From contig SADC01000871.1 in assembly GCA_004194705.1 (NCBI GenBank), forward strand, positions 1 through 64,000: DNA of 64,000 nucleotides. The letters are read 5' to 3'. The notes beneath the pieces are model-generated. The model saw only the letters and a list, made by a program, of their open reading frames with translations, made no database searches and had not been told where the DNA came from. The position numbers and the translations under genes were made by a program. Source of the DNA: Ditylenchus dipsaci. Taxonomy: Eukaryota > Nematoda > Chromadorea > Rhabditida > Anguinidae. Of the stretch, positions 48,601 through 57,966 are shown piece after piece. Numbering within the stretch: the stretch's first letter is position 1; the number at the start of each line of letters is the position of its first letter.

Positions 48601-50135
48601 CAATAAATGATACCTTGTTAGAAACTAGAGTCGCAGAACTACAAGATGATGTTAAAACTATCAAAAAAAAATTAAAATTTTCAATCTAATTAGCCAAACT
48701 AAATCTGGGACAGAAATAAAAAGTTTTACCTTTTTTTGGTTCAGCGCTGGATCAGACCAGATCAGGGCTGGATCAGACCGGGTCAGGGCTGGATCAGACC
48801 GGATCAGGGATGGATCAGAACGGATCAGGGCTGGATTAGACCGGATCAGGGATGGATTAGACCGGATTAGGACTGGATCAGACCGGATCAGACTGGTTTA
48901 GGGCCGATTAAGACTGTAAAGACACAGTAGGTAGTGTGAGGTAGGTGATGACGGGTACTCTGGCAAAAGTAGGTAAAACCCAAAAAAGAGTGTGGATCAC
49001 GAATTACTTTGGCCAAATATGAAAGGAAAACCCGAAGACAGTGCGGATCACGAGTGTAATTTTGAGTTGAACAGCGTTGATGCGTATGATTATTTTTTGG
49101 GCCAGAAACTGTTGTTAGAAAAAGCCAAAGCTGTAGAAAAGTATGAGTTTGCTGAATAAATGTTATTTCTGATGTATTTGTTGGCATTTAAGAAAATTTT
49201 GAGTAGGTTAAAGATTGTATTAGAAATTCCGCTTTTTTGCCGCTTTTTTACAAACGAAATGCCGCTTTTTCCGCTTTTTTTACCTCAAAATGCCGCTTTT
49301 TTCTCAATTTGGGTTGGCATCCCTGGTCCCACCTATTGTTTTGGTCATTTTTTGTATTTTACCTCGTTTTGCACACTGGAGCTATGCAAAAAGAGCTTCT
49401 TTATTTATTTTATGATCAAGTGCCTTTCTCGGAATCATGTCTAGGGTAAGTGAGTGCGGGCATTTCTAACTCTCAAGCCCCCTGCGCCCCTTTGAGGGCG
49501 TAGGGGAATGACTAAAAACCGTAGGCGGGACCAAGGCAGTCGAATTTTTTTTCCCGAAAAATGTCCTTCCCACTTTGTTTTTCGCTCTCTCTATTGTTTA
49601 AACGCCTGATAAATACCTACTCCTTGAAAAACGCACTTTTATGCCAATAGTGTATTTTAGCCTCTTTTTTAAAGTATACTTTTGTCAGGTGGACTTGGTC
49701 ATCAACCATAACGTGCCTCGTTTCCCAAAACCTATATTCATCGAGTTGGAAGATCTGCAAGAGCTGGACGCTTTGGTGGAGCAATAACTTTGTCACTCAA
49801 TATGATCTGCTTTTGCTGAAGGAGGTGGAGAAGCTGATTGGAAAGAACTGGATAAGCTCGATGTTAGCAATAAAAACGTGACCCATTATGCTGGCAGGGT
49901 ATTAGCGACGAAACGAGAAGCTGAAATAAAAATGGATCGACAAAACTTCGGTGAGCGTAAAGAAATCTACAAGCGAAGGAAATGAAGCTAGCGGGACTGA
50001 GCGATGAGCAAGTAACCAAGGCAATTAATCAGATGAAAGAGCGGCGGTAAATTTTTTAAATTTAGCCAATTGAATTTGAGTTACTTTAGCAAGGGCAAAA
50101 ACAAAATCGGGACTAAGAGGAATACATCCAAATAG
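45606..50135 (+). CDS. ddx49: DEAD-box RNA helicase DDX49/Dbp8
   Basis: A nucleolar ATP-dependent helicase family acting in 18S rRNA processing. Exons: 45606-45689, 46268-46341, 46391-46417, 46464-46629, 46675-46804 (or 46821), 46870-46959, 47009-47059, 47111-47287, 47336-47461, 49689-50046, 50100-50135. Q motif: FKELGIGRF…LKTPTTVQ. Motif I: GCAKT(G)TGKT, with one base missing. Ia PTRELA, GG and [73 protein letters not shown] and [10 protein letters not shown] place it with DDX49. At least five single-base deletions occur (motif I, after GDQLQ, and three or more in exon 10). Estimated length is about 440 residues, a little short of vertebrate DDX49. Intron 9 (2.2 kb) is packed with repeats. 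AATAAA follows at about 50200. Confidence 0.93.
47490..49688. repeat. Repeat cluster in ddx49 intron 9
   Basis: 47630-48060 and 49320-49560 are parts of Z-core copies (GGTATGCATGC, AACTCTCAAGCCCCCTGCGC). 48190-48340 and 49220-49325 are TGCCGCTTTTTT word arms with GGGATGCCA tips, so a foldback of about 1.13 kb was inserted into the Z copy. Its interior has a palindrome (48410-48705, CATCTTGTAG…CTACAAGATG) and a 21-bp minisatellite GGATCAGACCGGATCAGGNCT (48743-48905). Confidence 0.75.
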
Positions 50136-50327
50136 AGCAAATTGTAGAGAATCAAATCTAAATTTTGTTGGTAATTGTTGTTCTGTTTTGTCTCCGAAGG
50201 CAATAAAACTATTCGCTGAATTTTAAAACCATCCTCATGACTTGAAATAAGTCTCGTTATTGATTAAACAACTCTGTATCGTTGCCTCGCTCCTGATGAC
50301 TTTTTATATCACCTCTCGTGATAGATA

Positions 50328-50554
50328 CCGTACTTTTTTAATAAGCGGACACCCCTACTTTGAGCGCCTATATCTCAGACGAAAAAAATTATCATTTGAA
50401 ACCGTTTTTTACATTTTCTTAACTCCTACGAGCTCCAGCGATTCCACTTTTTAGATCGCATATTTTCACCCAAAGTTTCGAGCGACCTCGAATTTTTCAG
50501 ATTTTTGGGGGTTGAAAAATAACTGGACATGTCCTCTTATTAGAGGAAATACAG
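50328..50554. mobile_element. CCGTAT-family MITE
   Basis: CCGTACTTTTTTAATAAGCG to inverted CTGTATTTCCTCTAATAAG, TA on both sides. Confidence 0.85.
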
Positions 50555-50739
50555 TAATTCGGCTAAAATTCGGTATACCCCCAGCACTTAAGTTTTTTTT
50601 GAACTCCCAACACTAAATTTCCTAGGTCTAAAGGTCCTAGGTCCTAGCATTCAATTCCGTTAAAATCCCAACACTCAAGCTGGGTATACCACAAGAATCT
50701 AAATTATCAACTCTATACGAAACGGTATACAAACCTCTT

Positions 50740-50850
50740 AACATTTACAGTCGACCCTCTCTATAGTAATCACCTAAAAAGTTCGTTCCCACTATGGTCC
50801 GACATATTTTTAACTCGATTTTCGAAGGCTTTTACTGATTATCTCCTATA
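50740..50850. repeat. Pogo-type MITE half copy
   Basis: ACAGTCGACCCTCTCTATAG followed by AAGTTCGTTCCCACTATGG and GTCCGACATATTTTTAACTC, the left half of the 3833 family. The right half is absent. Confidence 0.7.
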
Positions 50851-50929
50851 TAGTATTAGAGACTAGAAGCGCCGCAGCGGCAAATGCCGCTGTTCGTTGA
50901 GTGTTGAAAGTGCGTTGGAGCCCATGCTG

Positions 50930-51425
50930 GTAGTTCGATGTTTTGGTTTGTGTACATGCTGGTGGTTGGGTGTATCCACATGGTTGCCTGCCGGTTGTTA
51001 GCGTGTGTCCAAGTGGTACCCACTGGTAGTTATATGACCGCAGGTGGTTCGTGTGTATCTAAGTGGTACCCGACTGGTGGTCTGGGTCCGATATTGTTAA
51101 CTTAGGCCCGGTATTGGTAGTTTGGGCCCGGTGTTGGTGGTTTGGGCCCGATATTGGTGATTTGGGAGCGGTATTGGTGTTTGGGTGAGCCCACGTGGTT
51201 TGGACTCTTCCCGGTGGTTGGGTCCGATATCAGTGGTTTTGCTGTGCCCACGTGGTTTGAGCCCCATTCTGGTGGTCTGGGTACGATATTGGTGGTTCTG
51301 GTGTGCCCACGTGGTTCAGCCCTTTCGGTGGTTTGGTTCCGATATTAGTCTTTTTGAAAGTGCCCACGTTGTTTGGGCCCATATTGGTGGTTTCGGTGTG
51401 CCCACGTTTTTGATGTGTCATTAGT
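50930..51425. repeat. 20-bp minisatellite, GTTTGGGCCCGATATTGGTG
   Basis: Degenerate array of about 20 bp (GGTTTGGGCCCGATATTGGT; CCCACGTGGTT variants). G/T-rich on plus. Confidence 0.8.
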
Positions 51426-51429
51426 AGTT

Positions 51430-52335
51430 TGGATGGCTCCCTACCTGCCCAGCCAGGTACACTACCAGGCCACCTAGATATCCTTTTCGGACACATTGAC
51501 ACCCTACCTGCTTACCTAGGTACCCTACCTGCCCACCCGGTACGCTATCAGGCAACCTAGATATCTTGCCTGCCCACCTGGTACCCTACCAGGCCACCTA
51601 CCTGACCTACCCGGCCACCTACACATCCTACCTGACCACCTGGTACCCTATCTGCCCACCCGGTACGCTATCAGCCCACCTACATACCCTGCCTGCCCAC
51701 CTGGGTGTCTCACCAGGCACCTACGTACCTTTCCAGGCCACTAACATATCTTACCAGGCCACCTACATATCCTACCAGATCATCTTCTTACCCTACCTGC
51801 CCACCTGGGTACCCTACCAGGCCATCTACCTAACCTATCTGGCCACTTACGTACCCTACCAGGCCACCTACAGACCCTATCAGGCCACTTACCTACCCTA
51901 CCAGGCCACCTACAGACCTATCCGGCCACTTAACTACCCACCCAGGCCGCCTACTTACCCTTCCAGGCCACCTACATACCCTACCGGCCACAAACTTACC
52001 TACCAGGCCACCTACAGACCCTATCAGGCCACTTACCTACCCTACCAGGCCACCTACAGACCCTATCCGGCCACTTAACTACCCACCCAGGCCACCTACT
52101 TACCCTTCCAGGCCACCTACATACCCTACCGGCCACAAATTTACCCTACCAGGCCACCTACCTACCTAATAGGCCACCTACATACCGTAACAGGCCGCTT
52201 ACCTAGCTAACAGTCCCGTACTTACCCTACCAGGCCACCTACGTACCCTACCAGGCCACCTACCTACCTTACCAGGCCACCAACATACCCTATGCGGTCA
52301 CCTACATACCCCACCAGGCCACCTACTAACCATAA
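51430..52335. repeat. 21-bp minisatellite, TACCCTACCAGGCCACCTAC
   Basis: About 40 units near 21 bp. A 170-codon open frame (51566-52078, YQATYLP repeats) is a by-product of the period and its base composition. A higher-order repeat is visible: about 51895-52000 recurs at about 52045-52150 (CCACTTAACTACCCACCCAG). Confidence 0.9.
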
Positions 52336-52554
52336 ATACAGTAACTAATCATTTCAAGACAAAATAATATTGCATGCAACCACACGGCCCCTCAAAAACT
52401 GCATTCTAGTGCATTAGCAAAATTGGCGCCAAATCAATTTTTTGAAAAACAGTTGTTTTTGAGTTTATTTTATCCAGCACTTCTGGTTTTACTTTTTTCG
52501 CTGTACTCATGTAATTTTTTGTCAAAAACTCACCACATTCAGCGCTGTCGAATA

Positions 52555-52816
52555 CCGTATTTACTGTATTAACTCCCCACCCTCTAATAACTCCCCACTC
52601 TCTAATAAGTCCCCACCCTACGGACCTTATATCTCAGCCTAGAGCGAACATTTCGCAAATCTGTTTTTGCGTTTTCTTAGTTGCCGCGAGTTTACCTGAT
52701 TCCACTTTTTAAATTTTGGTTGAGCACCCAAAAATGTCAAAATCGAAATATTTTTTTTCCGATTTTTTAAGGGTTGAAAAATAACTCCCCATGGGGACTT
52801 AATACAGAAAATACGG
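52555..52816. mobile_element. CCGTAT-family MITE
   Basis: CCGTATTTACTGTATTAACT to inverted CCGTATTTTCTGTATTAAG, TA target. Sub-terminal CTCCCCACCCTCTAATAA is repeated. Confidence 0.88.
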
Positions 52817-52959
52817 TAAGCTATCACTTGCCCGATAAACTTAACGAATTTCAAAACTAGAAGAGATTTTCAAGAATATTTCCGAAATTTTTCTTCTATT
52901 TATTTGACTTAATCGATATTAGCGCCTACTTTTTGACAATAAATTTCTGAAGTAAACCT

Positions 52960-53115
52960 TAGACGTGATAGAAGAGTAAATTTGCTGCATTTTGGTACCA
53001 AGGAAGTATACAAAAAATACAAATTTTGAGTGTTTTATACAAAGTTAGATGGAAAACGCAAAAACCCCTATTTTTACTCGAGAAAAGGCCAGTGTTTGCT
53101 TCAAACGATCTCTAG
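52960..53115. repeat. Dispersed repeat, inverse copy at 62085-62235
   Basis: GAGTAAATTTGCTGCATTTTGGTACC and GGAAAACGCAAAAACCC… here reappear in inverse order on the other strand near 62085-62235. The two copies are 9 kb apart and opposite. It abuts the 5' side of the gene at 53.15 kb. Confidence 0.7.
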
Positions 53116-53149
53116 TTTTCCAAATTCTGATTTACGAAAGACTTTTTAG

Positions 53150-54366
53150 GTGCCTGAATTCAAAGGCTACATTTGCTATAAAGATCGTGTGAAAGACTCT
53201 GTGGTTTTGCACTTTTTGTCTGTCGTTTATTACAGTATATTTTTGCGTTTTCAGGCAAGCCTAATGCTCCGAACAAGACATGCTACTGCAGTGCAGAAAG
53301 AGCCAGAAACAAAGCAAGCTAGCATTCTAAGGACTTCTGAAGCAAGAAGGACTCTGATGCAAGCAAGAAGCCAAGATGAGCGCCAAAGAAAATGCCATCG
53401 CGAGTGCAAAGAAGGCAGGAAAAACTCGTCTATGTAAGTAAATTTTTCGTCATCGTAAGCTGTTTTATCTTGGAAGAGCTTTTGTTTAGTGAAGCAGGCT
53501 AATGAAAAGCTCAGGATAGCAGAGAAGATAAGGCCACACAGAATCAGCTGCAACTGGAAAAGAAAGCAAGGCAAGGGCAAAGGACCATTTATTCATTAGA
53601 GCAGGGATTTCTGAGGTACGTGATATCTTGAGTCTAATTCAAAGCAGTTATTGTTTTTTTTGTAGGCACACGTTCTACACCCAGGATAAGTATACGTTGA
53701 CTTCATCTCAAGTTACTGCGCTTCGTAGAGATTGCCGCTTTGTTACGAGGATGCAGCTGTTGCCAATTGAACCTTCTAACTGCATTGCCGAGAATGCCGA
53801 GAATCTTCGTGAAGTGGCAATCGAAAAAGCTCGAAGTTGATGTGAACACCGACCTAGAGCCCATGGTAAGACTCATCAAAGTTTTGATTTCCTCACCTCA
53901 TTTATTTATCAGATTCTCAAGTGCCAGCTCTTTGACTTGACTGGTGTTGCTCCGGAAAGTAAGTTTTCTTATTTAGTCTACCATGGCTAGCAGTACGATT
54001 TTTTTAGGACAGAAGATTATAATCAAGGTATTTGATCCGACCCTTGATAGCATCTGTTTATTTAATGCCATACCGATATTCTGTTATTTAGGGAAATTTG
54101 CTGAAAGACGATGACTGGGGCAACATCACGCTGGAGGAAGGTGATATCCTTCCTTCTACTCTTAAGCCAAAATTTGAAGTGTTTAGGGCTTGTCTGCATG
54201 ATGTTGGGTGCTTCCTCAGTCTCTACTGAAGGACAATCGTGTGCTGAAATTGCTGATTGCAGATGCTGAAATTGCGAAATTCAAAATGTGGTCTAAAGAA
54301 TACTTTGAAAAAGAAGACTCTTTTGTGAGAAACATTTTGTTTGATGTGAAAGTTTTTGATTTGTAA
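53150..54366 (+). CDS. Unrecognised spliced gene; weak Tudor-like features
   Basis: Plus-strand exon-like blocks separated by short GT..AG introns. About 53150-53432: FKGYICYKDRVK, then a charged stretch (QKEPETKQASILRTSEARRT; QARSQDERQRKCHRECKEGR). 53490-53617: SREDKATQNQLQLEKKARQG, IYSLEQGFLR. 53667-53863: FYTQDKYTLTSSQVTALRRD, CRFVTRMQLLPIEPSNCIAE, LEVDVNTDLEPM. 53913-53958: ILKCQLFDLTGVAPE. 54092-54366: GNLLKDDDWGNITLEEGDIL, then PSTLKPKFEVF and, after a frameshift, SLLKDNRVLKLLIADAEIAK and LFDVKVFDL-TAA. CQLFDLTGVAPE loosely recalls the C.L.GI.P loop of extended Tudor domains; that is not enough to name it. Frameshifts occur near 53480, 53830 and 54215. The stop (54364-54366) lies in the target duplication of element H. 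Confidence 0.6.
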
Positions 54367-55059
54367 TTGGCTCATACTGATTTGGTTTGCGAAAAGGCTG
54401 AAATATGCCACGAAAAAGATTATTTCTGCCACGAAACACGACATACCACGAAAAAGCGGATATAAGCACGAAAAAGCTGAAATGTACCACGAAAAAGCTG
54501 AATTGTGCCACGAAAAAAATTGTTTATGCCTTTTTCTGTCCAAGACCAACCAAATTTTGCAATATTTTCCAAGAATTCAAATTTTTTAGTCATGAAATAA
54601 CTTGGATTCCTCAGAATCCCACCCCGGAATGGCCAAAAGCCCCTGAAAGTTGGTTTTTGGGGGTTTACTAGAGGGGAGTGAACTTTTGCGAAAATTCGAT
54701 TGAGCGGATTAGAATCCCGGTCCGATCGGCTGAATCACTCAGAATTCCACCCTGAACCACTCAAAACCACCATAAACCTGGATTCTGAGTGATTCAGCCG
54801 ATCGGACCGGGATTCTAATCCGCTCAATCGAATTTTCGCAAAAAGTTCACTCCCCCTCTAGTAAACCCCCAAAAAACCAACTTTCAGGGGCTTTGGCCAT
54901 TCCGGGGTGGGATTCTGAGGGGTCCAAGTTATTTCATGATTAAAAAATTTCAATTCTTGCAAAATATTGCAAAATTTGGTTGGTCTTGGACAGAAAAAGG
55001 CATAAATAATTTTTTTCGTGCATAATTCAGCTTTTTCGTGGTACATTTCAGCTTTTTCG

Positions 55060-57604
55060 CATGGTTGTCAAAAGCGTTAAAATGTTAAAATTTGCTTAAA
55101 ATTTTTGGCGCATTTTTATTTTTTAATTTTAACGGTTCAGTTAAAAAGTGTTAAAAAGTGTTAAAATATCAGTTAAAATTTTAACTGGTATTTTAACGCT
55201 TTTTAACAGTACCAGTATACTTACAAATTACCTTCTGAATTCTTGGAAACCAGTGTCTTTGTACTCGCATTTGTTTTTGTTCGTGACTCTTGGTCAAAAG
55301 TGCTCATTTTTTGATTTTCGGGATCACATCAGGCACGTGTCCAGGAAGGAAGCTAGGAAGCTAATCAGGAAACTAACAGGAAGACTACCACTTCCTTGTT
55401 TAGCTTTCCCGAAATCCGATTCAGCCATTCATCTGATAGATCTCCGATTTTCCGATCAAAACACTCCATTGCAGCCTGAGCGATAGCAACGCACCATTTT
55501 GAGTTGTTTTCTGGCACCGAATATTTGCGCAGTGCGATCCATACAGAAGCCACATGGAGGATGATACCACTTGAAGTCACGTTTTTTTCCGCCTAATTAT
55601 TGCACGTGATATAAAAACACAGAATCAGAAAAGTAAAAATACCTGCATAGCAAGTACCATCTTGATACAGGGCGCAGAACATTTAGGTAGTCGGTGAAGA
55701 ACGTTTCTTTGCTAGCTCAACAAGTGCCACTGCCTGCTCGTTTTCTGGACATACCTTTTCAATTTCTTCTTCAAGGAGATTTCTATGGACGCTGATTGCT
55801 TCAACCATGGTGTAGAAGGATAGCCACCTTGTCTCTGCAGGCGATTTCAACGCTTTGCTTTTACTATTGTTTCTGTTGTCTATTGTACTATTGTCTATTG
55901 ATTCTTCATTAGACTGCCATTTTGTCTGTGGCAACGAAATACATATATTTCTGCGTAAGATCGCTAAAAACACTAACCTTTGTTTGTTCACCCACTTTTC
56001 CATTAGATGAAGACTTATTTCACTTTCAGAGCAAGTTTCTTGTGCACCGATGTCCAGACACGTATCTTTGTAAGGCCGAGTAGAGCGCTTTTGCGATAGT
56101 AGAACCCATATGGCATAAACAAGGCAGATGATTCTTTCCTCCGACAGAGCTAACATTGGACCCTTCGTCTGTTGTCACAAAAACTTGGAAAAGTCGTTAC
56201 GCTCGATATCCAACTGTTCTAGCTCCATAGCGATGAGTTGTTGAACGTATTGGCTAGTCTTTTTGACACCTGGCAGCAAAGGAGTGAAGACGAGAACAAA
56301 GTCTTGCTTGTACCTGAAAAAATGTGATGTCGTTGGCTAATAGCTAATGAGGTCTTACCAATTTTAGTCAATGAAATGCGCTGTTACTGCAAGATAATCC
56401 ACATCTTTTTTCGCAAAGTCCAAGGTCAGTCCTCCTCCGGTTTTCTTTAGCTGGTCCAATTTAGCAACAACGTCAACTTTGACCAGATCCAGCTTAGCTC
56501 CAATCCGTTTGCTCAGCGTATTTCGTGACGGCAGGAAATCCTTGGCAATCTTTTTGGACTTGGCGTTTGCATTTTCGACGCTAAACATGAATACTTCTAT
56601 ACAAAGATTAAACACAGAAAGACAAAGTACTCACGCTAGCTTTCGAAAGCATTCCATGAAGTCGATAAAGCTTGCATCACTCAGCAGATTCATTGACTGA
56701 CCGGTAACGATGACAAATTTGAGAAGAGCATCATCCATGTGCTGCACAGACACTGGTCCAACTTTTCGTGGAGTCCAACATGATAGCTAAAAAAGAATAG
56801 ATACAGTGCCAAAGTCATCGTAATGAAAGACTGAAGTAAGACTGACTTCAAAAGCGCTCCATGGTTCTTGTTAAGAATGGCTCGACATTGACCTTCTTTG
56901 CACACCACTTTGCTGGTAGCCTTTCATCTTCAAGGAGGAGATCGAAGCGATTACCGTGTTGTTTGCTAGCAGTCCAAGGGATGACTTGATGACATTCTTC
57001 ATCGTAGACGTAAATATTTAACACTTTTTAACACTTTTTAACTGAACCGTTAAAATTCAAAAATAAAATTATTTAGAAAACGCAGAAAAGTTTTTTTGAA
57101 ATTCTTGGCGTTTTGTTTATTTTAAATGCACTAGAATGCAGTTTTTGAGGGGCCGTGACCAGCAGGATTTGAACCATTTTGCACGCCTTGGTCCTGCAAG
57201 GAAACCAAAATTCACTTAAAAACTGCCTTGGTCCCTGTGGTTTTAGCGGCTAGGTAAGACGTACGTAAAGAGTGTTAAAACGCATAAAGCATACCTTCGT
57301 TCTTCGAAATCTTTTAGCTGCTGGGCTTTGGACCCCTGGCTGAACTCACTATCATCCATTATTACAATATCTGAAGAAAAAATATTGAAATATTAATTAT
57401 CTTAATAAACTTATCAAAGAATCCAGAAGGGTAATTTGCTAAGTATACTGGTACTGTTAAAAAGCGTTAAAATATCAGTTAAAAATTTTAACTGATATTT
57501 TAACACTTTTTAACACTTTTAACTGAACCGTTAAAATTCAAAAAAAAAAAATGCGCCAAAAATTTTAAGCAAATTTTAACATTTTAACGCTTTTGACAAC
57601 CATG
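55060..57604 (-). mobile_element. hAT transposon inserted in the arm of element H
   Basis: CTTTTTCG at 55052-55059 is repeated exactly at 57605-57612. The ends are CATGGTTGTCAAAAGCGTTA and its complement. Terminal inverted repeats of about 165 bp (55060-55225 and 57440-57604) are rich in GTTAAAAAGTGTTAAAA words. A second, internal ACACTTTTTAACTGAACCG block sits at 57015-57055. A decayed transposase lies on minus inside. The 8-bp duplication and transposase agree on hAT. Confidence 0.95.
55370..56910 (-). pseudogene. hAT-family transposase, broken
   Basis: Minus-strand blocks: 56364-56615 reads DFLPSRNTLSKRIGAKLDLV and GGGLTLDFAKKDVDYLAVTA-HFID, the hAT N-terminal and first catalytic region (LTLDxW…YLxVTAHFI). 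55683-56156 reads ERIICLVYAIWVLLSQKRST, CLDIGAQETCSESEISLHLM, then SPAETRWLSFYTMVEAISVH and RNLLEEEIEKVCPENEQA, the TRW-S-Y…M region. 55380-55580 reads VASVWIALRKYSVPENNSKW and CVAIAQAAMECFDRKIGDLS. The order matches a hAT protein, with frame breaks, an incomplete start and no readable C-terminal dimerisation segment. It is probably inactive, though sequencing deletions may exaggerate the damage. Confidence 0.85.
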
Positions 57605-57966
57605 CTTTTTCGTGGCACATTTCCGCTTTTTCGTGGTATGTCGTTTTTCGTGGCAGAAATAATCTTTTTCGTGGCATATTTCAGCCTTTTCGCAAACCAA
57701 ATCAGTTTATGCCTTTGTAATTGTCCAGGCTCGCAATAAATTTGTCTAAATTCAAGCAAAGTATCTGAAAGCTAAAAATTATTTAGAAAACGCAGAAAAG
57801 TTTTTTTTGAAATTCTTGGCGTTTTGTTTATTTTTAAATGCACTAGAATGCAGTTTTTGAGGGGCCGTGACCAGCAGGATTTGAACCATTTCGCACGCCT
57901 TGGTCCTGCAAGGAAACCAAAATTCACTTAAAAACTGCCTTGGTCCCCTGTGGTTTTAGCGGCTAG
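57066..57966. repeat. 190-bp direct repeat pair
   Basis: 57066-57256 recurs at 57776-57966: GAAATTCTTGGCGTTTTG, GCACTAGAATGCAGTTTTTG, CCAGCAGGATTTGAACCATT, AAAACTGCCTTGGTCCC, GGTTTTAGCGGCTAGGTAA. The first copy lies inside the hAT, near its right end; the second outside H. Both copies run into the first bases of the element C tip, so the first seems a copied flank of C. On minus, AAATGGTTCAAATCCTGCTGG is tRNA B-box-like. Confidence 0.85.

Larger units (their letters stand above)
54369..57713. mobile_element. Foldback element H (word CACGAAAAAGCTGAAATGTAC), 9-bp target duplication
   Basis: TTTGTAATT at 54360-54368 is repeated exactly at 57714-57722. The tips are GGCTCATACTGATTTGG and inverted GGCATAAACTGATTTGG. 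Arms of a roughly 20-bp word (CACGAAAAAGCTGAAATGTA) lie at 54385-54520 and, split by the hAT insertion, at 55010-55059 and 57605-57700. An inner palindrome (54540-55000) includes CCGATCGGACCGGGATTCTA. Without the nested hAT it would be about 0.8 kb. An AATAAA follows at about 57736, apparently the displaced poly(A) signal of the gene ending at 54366. Confidence 0.92.

Noticed and set aside
33829..50135. ACTR1 and DDX49 as pseudogenes
   Set aside because: All splice sites and motifs are intact, losses are single bases, and the restored ACTR1 length equals the family's. Sequencing or assembly deletion is more likely, though not proven.
51566..52078. 170-residue open frame with YQATYLP repeats
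   Set aside because: It is the 21-bp minisatellite read in frame. Open frames appear in more than one phase, with no start context or splice signals.
54369..57713. One single large transposon from 54.37 to 57.71 kb
   Set aside because: Two independent exact target duplications (TTTGTAATT and CTTTTTCG) show a hAT nested inside a smaller foldback.
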